Of a DNA stretch of 64,000 bases, positions 8,132-16,574 are shown one piece after another. The DNA is from GCA-2746365 sp963711255 (GTDB taxonomy: Bacteria; Pseudomonadota; Gammaproteobacteria; SZUA-229). The translations under genes were made by a program, and so were the position numbers. The stretch spans positions 5,048-69,047 of the forward strand of contig CAVQDO010000003.1 in the NCBI GenBank assembly GCA_963711255.1. Direction: 5' to 3'. Under the pieces are notes generated by a model. It ran no database searches. It was not told the DNA's origin and saw only the letters and a program-made list of their open reading frames with translations. Within the stretch, counting starts at the first letter, position 1; every line of letters begins with the position of its first letter.

Positions 8132-10467
8132 AAACGGTAAGTACATGCTCTATAAGATTGTGGATGCCGTTACTGGTATTTTCTATATCTGCGCTGGTCT
8201 GGGTGATGATGACATGGCATGAATATAATCATCTCAAACAAAGCCTTTTTACATTTGCTGAACGTTTTATTGCTCAGGACATGGCAAGTCTGCAGCACGT
8301 TTTAGAGAATGATTTAAGCCTTGGCCAGGATACGGAGGCAGAGCGCGCACTGGTATACAGGGGCGTTAATAATCAATATCGTACACTTGTTGCGACCGAT
8401 GATCAGGGTGTTATTTTGTATAGTACCCGTTTTTCTTTAAAAGGTCTGCAAGCTATCAATACCTTGTCAGACTTTGAAGCAGGTCGTTTTTCTGATATTC
8501 AAAAATATAATCACGTTGATTTTCGGCTTATACCTGAAGAGAATAAAGTTATTGCCTATTTTCCCTTAACACTGGAACGTGACAGCAATGAAATAAGAGC
8601 CTTGCGTACGGGCGTGATCTTCCTGGTTTACGATTTTAGTTCAGATCTTTCACAGGTCTGGCATGAGCTATGGCATAAAAGTGAATTGATCGCGAGTGTG
8701 TTTATAGTATTTATGCTGACCCTGTTTTTAGCGCTGCACCGATATTTCTACTGTCCAGTTCAACACCTGGTCGCAACAACCAGGGCATTTGCGCAAGGTA
8801 ATTATAATGTGCGCAGTACAATCAATGGTCGTGGTGAACTGGCTGATCTCGGCAAAGCGTTCAATAATATGGCTGTACAGCTTAACGAGCGATCGAGGGA
8901 AAACGAGTTAGCTGAGCGGGATTTGCAGGCAAGCGAAAAACTTTACCGGACATTGATTGAAGCTACTTCGGCAGTTGCCTGGGAATACAGCATCGGGCTA
9001 AAAAAGTTTACTTTTATGAGCTCAAATATATACCAGTTAACAGGATACCCTGCAGAGTTATGGACGAGTTATGAATACTGGGAAAGCAGAATACACCCGG
9101 AAGACAGGGAATCCGCATCGAAGTATTGCCGGGAAGAAACTTTGTTTGGCAGGGACCATTCATTTGAATACCGTGTTATTCATGCTGACGGTAAATTAGT
9201 CTGGATACGCGATGAAGTAAATATAACCTGGGAAGATGGGCGTGCTGTAACCTTGAGAGGTTACTTTTTTAACATTACAGAGTTGAAGCAAGCTGAGCAG
9301 GCTTTGCGCCGATCGCAAAAAATGGATGCTATTGGACAGCTTACGGGCGGTATAGCACATGATTTTAATAATATTTTGAATATCGTATCCGGTAATATTA
9401 ATTTAATGGAGTCTCAGATAGAGGCAGATGAAAAGCTGCAGAAAAAGTTTGATACCATAGCGCATTCGCTGCAGCGTGCATCAAATTTGACGCGGCAGTT
9501 ATTGAGTTTTTCCAGGCTTGAGGCAACTGAAGTTAAGGAAACAGATATAAATCAGTTGATCAATAATATGCATGATCTCATTGCGCAGTCACTTACACCT
9601 GAAGTTATGATTGAAACTCATATGAGCGATGAATTATGGTTAACCATGATAGACCCTGGTGATTTTGAAGATAGCCTGGTCAACCTTGTACTCAATTCGC
9701 GTGATGCTATGCACGGAAACGGTAAATTAACAATTGAAACACGAAATTGTGTTTTAGATAAAGATTACTGTATGCGTAATCCGGGTGCTGTGCCTGGTGA
9801 CTATGTTCAGTTGATTGTTAGTGACTCTGGCGATGGCATTACAGTGGAACAACAGGAAAAAATATTTGAGCCTTTTTACACAACGAAAGAGCAGGGTAAG
9901 GGCACCGGTTTAGGTCTTTCCATGGTATTCGGTTTTGTTAAACGTTCAGCAGGAATTATCAAGGTTTATTCGGAGCCGGGCATCGGTACTACATTCAGGT
10001 TATATTTGCCTCGCGTCAGTGAGAGCGATCATAAGCGGCATGAAGAAGCGGTAACCGGAACAGGGATAATGCCTCGTGGTAGTGAAACAATACTTGCTGT
10101 TGATGATGAAGCTGCCCTGCTTGACCTGGTTTATGAAACTTTAACAACACTTGGTTATTGCGTGTTAACAGCTGGTACTGCCAGTGAGGCAGAGCAGATT
10201 TTCGCGGACGATCCTGATATCGATATGCTATTTAGTGATGTTGTCATGCCAGGCGATTCTAACGGTTTTGCACTGGCTGAAAAGCTCACGCAAATGCGGC
10301 CAGAACTAAAAGTTTTATTAACATCTGGTTATACAGATAAAGCCATTTCACGAAATGGCCAGGCCAGGTTCAAATCGAATATTTTAAGCAAGCCTTATAC
10401 ACTGATTGAACTGGCGCAGCGCATTCGCAGTACACTGGATGAGTCATCTAAGAGTATAAGTCACTAA
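8128..10467 (+). CDS. Hybrid sensor histidine kinase (HAMP-PAS-HisKA-HATPase-REC)
   Basis: Domains in order are: a membrane span at ~12-30, a periplasmic sensor of about 155 residues, a second span at ~188-206, and HAMP to ~258. These are followed by a PAS fold (~270-385), a HisKA domain with the IAHDFNN motif (His411), an HATPase with DSGDGI and GKGTGLGLS, and a receiver domain with Asp704 in FSDVVMPG and SKPYTLIELAQRI near the end. It should autophosphorylate and pass phosphate to its own receiver; no DNA-binding partner is adjacent. The four-base overlap with the solute-binding lipoprotein gene implies translational coupling and a joint sensory complex. Confidence 0.92.
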   Translation: MKTVSTCSIRLWMPLLVFSISALVWVMMTWHEYNHLKQSLFTFAERFIAQDMASLQHVLENDLSLGQDTEAERALVYRGVNNQYRTLVATDDQGVILYSTRFSLKGLQAINTLSDFEAGRFSDIQKYNHVDFRLIPEENKVIAYFPLTLERDSNEIRALRTGVIFLVYDFSSDLSQVWHELWHKSELIASVFIVFMLTLFLALHRYFYCPVQHLVATTRAFAQGNYNVRSTINGRGELADLGKAFNNMAVQLNERSRENELAERDLQASEKLYRTLIEATSAVAWEYSIGLKKFTFMSSNIYQLTGYPAELWTSYEYWESRIHPEDRESASKYCREETLFGRDHSFEYRVIHADGKLVWIRDEVNITWEDGRAVTLRGYFFNITELKQAEQALRRSQKMDAIGQLTGGIAHDFNNILNIVSGNINLMESQIEADEKLQKKFDTIAHSLQRASNLTRQLLSFSRLEATEVKETDINQLINNMHDLIAQSLTPEVMIETHMSDELWLTMIDPGDFEDSLVNLVLNSRDAMHGNGKLTIETRNCVLDKDYCMRNPGAVPGDYVQLIVSDSGDGITVEQQEKIFEPFYTTKEQGKGTGLGLSMVFGFVKRSAGIIKVYSEPGIGTTFRLYLPRVSESDHKRHEEAVTGTGIMPRGSETILAVDDEAALLDLVYETLTTLGYCVLTAGTASEAEQIFADDPDIDMLFSDVVMPGDSNGFALAEKLTQMRPELKVLLTSGYTDKAISRNGQARFKSNILSKPYTLIELAQRIRSTLDESSKSISH

Positions 10468-10586
10468 TCCTGTTTTTGCTTCTGCATGTATGTTGAGTTA
10501 AAGCTATGAATGTTGTTACTATGGGAATTGACTAAGGTTTGAATTTGTTAGTTATATAGTTTAATACTTTATAGAGGGGCGGCTGT

Positions 10587-12071
10587 ATGATTGCGAAATT
10601 GTATTCACGATACATTAACGCTTTACTTGATACAGCGGATAACTTCCAGGTTGTCAGTGGCCTGTTTATAAAACTTCTGGCTGTTATTTATTTTTTAGCT
10701 TTCTTTTCGCTCGGAGTGCAGATAACCGGGCTGGTTGGTGCTAATGGTATATTGCCACTAACAGAGTTCCTCGATTATATTTATCAGAATAATGGCATGA
10801 TGGCCTGGCTGCACAAGCCAACATTATTCTGGTTTAACAGCAGCGACACTTCTCTACGTCTGGCGGCATTACTTGGCTGTATTTTTTCTTTGCTGCTGTT
10901 TTTCGGCATCAAACCGTTATGGTCACTGATTGTTTTATTTGTACTGTACCTGTCCTTGTTTCATGCCGGGCAGACATTCTTGATGTTTCAGTGGGACACG
11001 CTGTTACTTGAGGCGGGATTCCTTTCTATATTCCTGGTGCGTGGACCGAGCCATCTGTTGATTTTTCTGTTTCACTGGCTGTTGTTTCGTTTGCGCTTTA
11101 TGTCAGGCGTATCGAAGCTTTCCAGTGGCGATCCTAGCTGGTCAAATTTAACTACATTAAATTATTACTTTGAAACGCAGCCGCTGGCGCATGCCGGTGC
11201 CTGGTACTTTCATCAACTGCCAGAATGGATGTTGAAGCTGGGTGTGGTGCTGGTTTTATTCTCGGAATTGATTGTCCCGTTTTTTATTTTTCTGCCGCGT
11301 AAGTTTCGTTTATTTGCAGCCACTTTTACATTGTTTATACAAATATTAATTATTGCCAGCAGTAACCATAACTGGATAAATCTGCTAACAATAATGCTTT
11401 GCCTTTTTCTGCTTGATGACAGCCTTCTGCGTAAGGTTATACCGAATCAATTTATTGCTTTCGTAAAATTAAAGCCAGTATCTGAAGAGCAGGCAGGTAA
11501 TGTAATAAAATGGCGATATCCCCAGTTATTATTTGCCGTGCTGATAATTTTTAGCAGTGCATCAGCATTTACAGCAATGGTTACGCATAACAGCACCGCT
11601 GAAACACTGGCTCGAACGTCTGTGCTTGTCCGCCAGTGGGGAATCGGGCATATGTTTCATATTTTTCCTACCATGCAAACAGAGCGCCATGAGTTGCAGC
11701 TTGAAGGTTCATATGACGGCATACAGTGGAAAGCTTATGATTTTAAATATAAGCCAGGCGCGCTTGATAAAAAACCGGAGTTCATTGTGCCGCATCAGCC
11801 AAGGCTGGACTGGATGATCTGGTTTGTACCGCCAAGGCATAATGAAATGCTGTACTGGTTTGATAAGTTTTTAGTTCGTTTGGAACAAGGCTCACCTGAG
11901 GTGCTCAATTTACTGGCAAATAATCCATTCCCTGATGCGCCGCCAGCATATATTCGGGTTCAGGTTTATCAGTACCGATTTACCAGTTTCGACGAGCGAG
12001 AACTAAGCGGTAACTGGTGGCAGCGCGAATACCTTGGGCTATTCCCCTATGTGCCAGCAAGGTTTCCTTGA
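10587..12071 (+). CDS. Lipase maturation factor family protein
   Basis: The 494-residue polytopic membrane protein resembles LMF1/LMF2. It shows LVGANGILPL, the conserved FLMFQWDTLLLEAGFL segment, RLRFMSGVSKLSSGDPSW and LTTLNYYFETQPLAHAGAWY, then more membrane helices and a C-terminal soluble part with QWGIGHMFHIFPT. In vertebrates the family helps lipases fold in the ER; the bacterial role is not established. A GAGGGG ribosome-binding site precedes the ATG. It is probably monocistronic, and no lipase gene is visible nearby. Confidence 0.85.
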   Translation: MIAKLYSRYINALLDTADNFQVVSGLFIKLLAVIYFLAFFSLGVQITGLVGANGILPLTEFLDYIYQNNGMMAWLHKPTLFWFNSSDTSLRLAALLGCIFSLLLFFGIKPLWSLIVLFVLYLSLFHAGQTFLMFQWDTLLLEAGFLSIFLVRGPSHLLIFLFHWLLFRLRFMSGVSKLSSGDPSWSNLTTLNYYFETQPLAHAGAWYFHQLPEWMLKLGVVLVLFSELIVPFFIFLPRKFRLFAATFTLFIQILIIASSNHNWINLLTIMLCLFLLDDSLLRKVIPNQFIAFVKLKPVSEEQAGNVIKWRYPQLLFAVLIIFSSASAFTAMVTHNSTAETLARTSVLVRQWGIGHMFHIFPTMQTERHELQLEGSYDGIQWKAYDFKYKPGALDKKPEFIVPHQPRLDWMIWFVPPRHNEMLYWFDKFLVRLEQGSPEVLNLLANNPFPDAPPAYIRVQVYQYRFTSFDERELSGNWWQREYLGLFPYVPARFP

Positions 12072-12379
12072 ATTAATCTGAAAACAGTTAAACAGGGTTT
12101 TGACTGAAGATTGAGCTTATGTTGTAAACGGATAAATATAAAGGTTAGTGCAAGGTATTTCTGATTATAGATATACCCAAAGCAGTCGATAAAAATTGAT
12201 TATCCTGAGTTAAACGTTCTGCTGGTTTCCGCCTATACAGAGAAAACAGCTGAAAGTAAAAAAAGCCGCTTTAATATCAACTTACTGGCTAAACCTTAAG
12301 TCAGCATGTCCTGGCGCAGAAGGCTCGTGAAGCTTTTGATTTATGAAATTTTTTTTATAGCTTGTGCCGGTTAATACTG
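12072..12379. other. Intergenic region with a receiver-domain relic
   Basis: This 308-base gap lies between the convergent lipase-maturation-factor and glutamate dehydrogenase genes. Its right half (12195-12346) contains a decayed response-regulator receiver fragment, listed separately. The left part is AT-rich and shows nothing I can name. No clear terminator with a T-tract is visible. Confidence 0.5.
12195..12346 (+). pseudogene. Receiver-domain relic (C-terminal end of a hybrid kinase)
   Basis: Reading + strand from 12195 gives IDYPELNVLLVSAYTEKTAE, then SKKSRFNINLLAKP and a stop at 12297. After the stop, the next frame reads on as SQHVLAQKAREAFDL to a stop at 12344-12346. Together this mirrors the C-terminal third of the receiver domain in the kinase at 8128-10467 (RPELKVLLTSGYTDKAI...ILSKPYTLIELAQRI). 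Adding one base after the Lys-Pro codons restores a continuous frame through KPYSQHVLAQ. No kinase or receiver N-terminus remains upstream, so this is a truncated and frameshifted relic. Confidence 0.7.
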
Positions 12380-13702
12380 TTACGGCCAGATGCCACGTAT
12401 AAGAGTAGCGTTCGCAACTCTTTCTATGGCTGTTATTAAGGCAACTGTGCGAAAATCCGGGCATTCAATTTGTTCGCCCGAGAGTTTATCGATTCCCTTT
12501 TCTTCACCAACAGTAAATGCCTGCCAGCGTTTAAATATGGTATCAAAGGATCGGTCGATTTTATTTTTCAGCTTATTGTTAACTATATCAAGATCCCATT
12601 GTTCATTTGCCTGGTTTTGTACCCATTCATAGTAACTTACAATAACACCACCGGCATTAGCAATAATATCCGGTATTACATAGACGCCGTTTTCCTGCAA
12701 TATGATATCTGCCATCGGTGTTGTCGGGTTGTTCGCAGCTTCTACGATCAGTTTAGCTTTGATCTTTTTTGCATTGTCTGCTCGAATCTGGTTGCCAATA
12801 GCCGCTGGTATTAAAATGTCGCAGTCAACCTCGATGAGTTCTTCATTAGTAAGTGTCATCGTTCCAGGTAAACCGACGAGGTAGCCGTGTTCCTGTTTGT
12901 AGTTGAGCGCAGCGTCAAGATTAATGCCATCTTTTGAATAAACACAGCCACTGCTATCACTAAGTGCGACGATTTTAGCTCCCTGCTTGCTAAACGCTGA
13001 GGCAGCTACGCTGCCAACATTACCAAAGCCCTGGATAGCGATACGAGCGCCTGCAATTTCCGGTATATCAGTCAGTAGGCCTTTAGAGAGAAATCGTTCA
13101 GTGACGAACAGGCAGCCCTGTCCAGTCGCTTCATTTCTGCCGAGTGAGCCACCAAGGCTAACAGGTTTTCCTGTAACCACTGGAAGGTTGTTTTTACCTG
13201 GATTGAGTGTGTCATAAGTATCATAAATCCAGGCCATGGTCTGCTCGTCGGTATACATATCAGGTGCCGGGATATCCGTGTGTGGTCCGATGACATTAAA
13301 AAGTTCTGAAGTAAAACGGCGTGTAATACGGCGTAACTCATTTTTGCTTAATTCTTTGGTGTTGCAGACTATGCCGCCTTTAGCGCCACCAAAAGGTATA
13401 TTTACCAGGGCGCATTTCCATGTCATTAACTTGGCCAGTGAGATAACTTCTTCTTGTGTAACATCTTCATGATAGCGAATACCTCCCTTGCCGGGGCCAA
13501 AAACGCGGTTATGAACGACGCGATAACAACGGAATGATATGACAGAACCGTCATCAAGTTCGACAGGAAAATTAATTATATTAATGCGTTTTGGCTGTTT
13601 TAGGAAGTCGACCAGACCTTTTTGCAGGTGATTAATATATAAGCCAGCCCTGTCGAATTGCTGCTCGCTTATAACGATTGGATCGAGAGATTCTGTAACC
13701 AT
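12380..13702 (-). CDS. gdhA: Glutamate (Glu/Leu/Phe/Val) dehydrogenase
   Basis: The 440-residue protein is a hexameric-type glutamate dehydrogenase that interconverts glutamate and 2-oxoglutarate plus ammonia with NAD(P). Visible are GPGKGGIRYHED (substrate-binding Lys72), the catalytic-lysine motif GGAKGG (Lys108), PAPDM with Asp148, and the Rossmann loop GFGNVG at 225-230. Near the C-terminus is the family motif IANAGGVIVSYYEWVQN. The coenzyme preference cannot be settled by eye. Leucine or valine dehydrogenase is less likely given the length. Two lipid-related genes lie 54 and ~670 bases upstream on the same strand and may share its transcript. Confidence 0.9.
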   Translation of the reverse strand: MVTESLDPIVISEQQFDRAGLYINHLQKGLVDFLKQPKRINIINFPVELDDGSVISFRCYRVVHNRVFGPGKGGIRYHEDVTQEEVISLAKLMTWKCALVNIPFGGAKGGIVCNTKELSKNELRRITRRFTSELFNVIGPHTDIPAPDMYTDEQTMAWIYDTYDTLNPGKNNLPVVTGKPVSLGGSLGRNEATGQGCLFVTERFLSKGLLTDIPEIAGARIAIQGFGNVGSVAASAFSKQGAKIVALSDSSGCVYSKDGINLDAALNYKQEHGYLVGLPGTMTLTNEELIEVDCDILIPAAIGNQIRADNAKKIKAKLIVEAANNPTTPMADIILQENGVYVIPDIIANAGGVIVSYYEWVQNQANEQWDLDIVNNKLKNKIDRSFDTIFKRWQAFTVGEEKGIDKLSGEQIECPDFRTVALITAIERVANATLIRGIWP

Positions 13703-13756
13703 TATATTTCACTATGTTTAATTATTGATGAAATTTTGCGGTGATATTGTGCCATA

Positions 13757-14341
13757 TCAGCGACAGGATTTATTGTATTTTATTGCTTGCCAGACTGTTC
13801 TAATATCTTCATGTTGATTCTTTAAAAGTAATGTGATCGCTATTTCTTCTATTGAAGCATACAGACAAAACAATGCTGCCAATCTGAATGGCCAGTCTAG
13901 CAACCCCGTAAACAGTAGAATATAGCCTACTACTGTTACCGCAACAGCCAGTTTTACACTCCATGTGTGGTAGCTGGTAAAGGTATTAAACTTTATGTAA
14001 CCAATAATCACAGGGACAGTAAAAGATAAGATAATTATAATAAAATAGGGTGCTTCACGCTTCACAATATCAGGCCATAGTATAAATGCGCATATCGCGA
14101 TGCTGACATAGATAATAAAATCACCCCAGCTGTCGAGATGCGATCCGATTTTAGTTATCTGGTTTAATGTACGGGCAAGATAGCCATCCAGCACATCTGT
14201 GAATTCAGCAAATATTAATGTTGCTATAAACCAGACTTCCTGTTTTGTAAGTGCAAAATAAAATAGTGGTGGAGCCATCAGGATTCTAATAAAACTGACT
14301 ATATTTGGAAGGTTGACGATTTTTTCTTTAGCTTTGATCAT
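13757..14341 (-). CDS. CDP-alcohol phosphatidyltransferase family protein
   Basis: The 194-residue membrane protein contains the full catalytic motif of the family, D-x2-D-G-x2-A-R-x8-G-x3-D-x3-D, seen as FTDVLDGYLAR followed by KIGSHLDSWGDF. It transfers a phosphatidyl group from a CDP-linked lipid to an alcohol such as glycerol-3-phosphate, inositol or serine; the acceptor cannot be read. About six membrane spans are visible. It sits 31 bases after the CDP-archaeol-synthase-like gene on the same strand, which could supply the CDP-activated lipid, and 54 bases before glutamate dehydrogenase. Confidence 0.88.
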   Translation of the reverse strand: MIKAKEKIVNLPNIVSFIRILMAPPLFYFALTKQEVWFIATLIFAEFTDVLDGYLARTLNQITKIGSHLDSWGDFIIYVSIAICAFILWPDIVKREAPYFIIIILSFTVPVIIGYIKFNTFTSYHTWSVKLAVAVTVVGYILLFTGLLDWPFRLAALFCLYASIEEIAITLLLKNQHEDIRTVWQAIKYNKSCR

Positions 14342-14372
14342 GTCGTTACCCTGATTTTATGGGCAAAATAAC

Positions 14373-14858
14373 CTAGTAAGGCCTTTTGCGAATGCCGTAC
14401 TTGTACAGTATATGTGAAAGAACCAGTTCTATTATGATAAATATCAAAACAATAAGAATTATCGATGTTATTGTAAGGTTGAATGTATGCATGGTCATTA
14501 TTGCAGGTAGGAGTGATTCGGGAACCTGGTCAAGTAGTGGCGCCATACTGCTTGATTCCATTGCCATACGACGTTTTATAAAACTGGATAGCAGGTCACC
14601 GACAATGGCAAATGCGGCAATTAATAAGCCGGTTATTGCCGGGTAACCAAGTAACCAGGAAAAAGCAGCAGTGGTTATAAGAGAAGAAATAGCGCCACGC
14701 CATGTTTTCGATGTGCCAAACAGGGGGTTGTTGTCGGCAAGTTTTAAGCCAAAATCTATAGCAAGATTAAATTTATCATTAAATAATCGTCTGCTTAGTA
14801 TAGGAGTACCATTTGCGATTACAATAAGCAGCAGAAGATGGAAAAATTCAATCGACAC
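14373..14858 (-). CDS. CDP-archaeol synthase-like protein (CarS/DUF46 family)
   Basis: This 161-residue protein has four or five membrane spans and the CarS/CdsA-like motif set: ANGTPILSRRLF near the N-terminus, IDFGLKLADNNPLFGTSKTW at about residues 34-53, then RG, and AIVGDLLSSFIKRRM. CarS in archaea activates an unsaturated ether lipid with CTP; in bacteria the natural substrate is unproven. The canonical pair Asp-Gly before PLFG is Asp-Asn here. It is the first gene of the leftward unit with the phosphatidyltransferase and diverges from the EEP gene across 94 bases. Confidence 0.78.
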   Translation of the reverse strand: MSIEFFHLLLLIVIANGTPILSRRLFNDKFNLAIDFGLKLADNNPLFGTSKTWRGAISSLITTAAFSWLLGYPAITGLLIAAFAIVGDLLSSFIKRRMAMESSSMAPLLDQVPESLLPAIMTMHTFNLTITSIILIVLIFIIIELVLSHILYKYGIRKRPY

Positions 14859-14952
14859 AGTTAAATCCGGGTAGCAATAAAGATGGATGCATTAATAGTC
14901 TGCCCTCATTCATACAAATTAGATAGTTAATGTTAATGATAATTCAAGAATT

Positions 14953-15708
14953 ATGACAGGCGAAACAATAAAAGTACTTACTTACAATATACATAAAGGC
15001 TTTAGTAGCGGTAATCTTCGCTTTGTATTGCATGAAATAAAAGATAGTTTGCAGCAGGTAAATGCCGACGTGGTCTTTTTGCAGGAGATTCACGGCGAGC
15101 GCGACATTTCAAAGAATCGCTTTGATGACTGGCCAAATAACCGACAGTTTGAATTTCTTGCTGACGAAGTCTGGCAGCACCATGCTTATGGCAAAAATGC
15201 TATTTATAAATCAGGGCATCACGGAAATGCTATTCTAAGCAAATATCCTTTTATTAGCTGGGAAAATATTGATGTTTCTTTTATGCGTACGGCAAGCCGA
15301 AGTCTTTTGCACGGAACTGTTGTTGTACCAGGGACAAAAAACAGAATTCATGTGATTTGTGTTCATCTCGGTCTGTTTGGTCGGGAAAGGGAGGGTCAGT
15401 TAGTTACCCTGGCTAAGCGCATAAATTCTCATGTGCCTGCGGATGAGCCACTGATAATAGCTGGAGACTTTAATGACTGGCGAGGCCGGGCAGAAAACCA
15501 TTTGCAGCATGATTTGAACGTCAGGGAGGCGTTCAAATCGAGTCGTGGATCCTACGCGCGTACATTTCCAGCCTGGTTGCCCGTGTTATCGATGGATCGC
15601 GTTTATTTTAGAGGTCTTGATATGGTCACTTGCAGGCCATTAAGCGGGCAGCCATGGCGGCGGATGTCAGATCACCTGCCATTGCTGGCAGAGTTTAAAA
15701 TAGACTGA
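14953..15708 (+). CDS. Endonuclease/exonuclease/phosphatase (EEP) family protein
   Basis: The 251-residue protein is an EEP-fold metal-dependent hydrolase. Metal and catalytic motifs are visible: KVLTYNIHKG at the start (Asn), VVFLQEIHGE (Glu), ICVHLGLF, IIAGDFNDWRG (Asp, Asn) and the final MSDHLPLLAEF (Asp, His). Members can be nucleases, phosphodiesterases or lipid phosphatases. It resembles YbhP-like proteins, which are encoded next to cardiolipin synthase. Its position opposite two CDP-lipid genes favours a phospholipid role, but that is inference. It converges with the HDOD gene. Confidence 0.85.
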   Translation: MTGETIKVLTYNIHKGFSSGNLRFVLHEIKDSLQQVNADVVFLQEIHGERDISKNRFDDWPNNRQFEFLADEVWQHHAYGKNAIYKSGHHGNAILSKYPFISWENIDVSFMRTASRSLLHGTVVVPGTKNRIHVICVHLGLFGREREGQLVTLAKRINSHVPADEPLIIAGDFNDWRGRAENHLQHDLNVREAFKSSRGSYARTFPAWLPVLSMDRVYFRGLDMVTCRPLSGQPWRRMSDHLPLLAEFKID

Positions 15709-15738
15709 TCCTGTTTTAAAAATATTCGCCCAATATAG

Positions 15739-16572
15739 TTAGTTTAAAAATATCGATTGAGCCATTGACTGAATTCGTGGTAATTTTTCGGCGAGTTCAA
15801 GAAAGTGCGGATCGTCTTTGAATTCATTAGTGCTGTTATCGGCATTTTTTTGCTGCAAAACAGCAGATGTTAACTGTTTTGCATAATGCTGATTGAAAAC
15901 CAGCGGGTTTACTTTTGCGCCGTTATATATATCTTTACTAGCTACTGCCTGCACAATTATTTCAGGTAGTTCCATTGATAACGCCAGTTGTTCGCCGACA
16001 TTGTGATAGTCCATATCCAGTTTATCTTTTAACGATTCTGATAATGAATAATCACTCTTCGTCATGGTCTCTAAAATAGCGGTCTTAGTTTCTTCGGGTT
16101 TTTTATTTGCTAGCCATAATAAACCGATGTTATGTAGAAGCCCGGCAAAGCGAGCTGTTGCAGGATCAATGTTAGGGTTGTCTTTTGCGCATATACAAGC
16201 TGATTCGGCATTCAGCAGGGCGCTGACCCAGAATGTTTTGCTGCTGAAAGCCGAGCAGCGTGTAGGATCAAATACCTGGGATATTGAAAGTGCAATAGAT
16301 ACGCTGCGTACTATATTCAAACCTATGCGTGTGCATGCGTCATGCAAGTTCGTAATAGGAGATTCTGGTAGAGCCCATGCGGAGTTCGCAATAGCGACAA
16401 TCTTCACTGCTATAGAAGGAAAATTCTCGAGTTCTTCAGCCAGTTGAATATAGTGTATATCATTATTATTCAAAGCCTTTAACAGGTGGCTAATGCCTGG
16501 TGGCAAAACTGGCAGGTTGGTGCAGTTTTCTATTTCCTGTTTAAGCAGGGTATTATTTCCGTAGCTAGACAT
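15739..16572 (-). CDS. HDOD domain signalling protein
   Basis: The 277-residue protein is nearly all HDOD domain, an HD-like fold that usually lacks the catalytic metal residues and is tied to signalling. Visible segments are LPVLPPGISHLLKALNNN, IAVKIVAIANSAWALPESPI, ACTRIGLNIVRSVSIALSIS and FAGLLHNIGLLWLANKKP. It starts two bases after the stop of the REC-GGDEF-EAL gene on the same strand, so the two are almost certainly co-transcribed and may work in one c-di-GMP circuit. Confidence 0.88.
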   Translation of the reverse strand: MSSYGNNTLLKQEIENCTNLPVLPPGISHLLKALNNNDIHYIQLAEELENFPSIAVKIVAIANSAWALPESPITNLHDACTRIGLNIVRSVSIALSISQVFDPTRCSAFSSKTFWVSALLNAESACICAKDNPNIDPATARFAGLLHNIGLLWLANKKPEETKTAILETMTKSDYSLSESLKDKLDMDYHNVGEQLALSMELPEIIVQAVASKDIYNGAKVNPLVFNQHYAKQLTSAVLQQKNADNSTNEFKDDPHFLELAEKLPRIQSMAQSIFLN

Positions 16573-16574
16573 GG

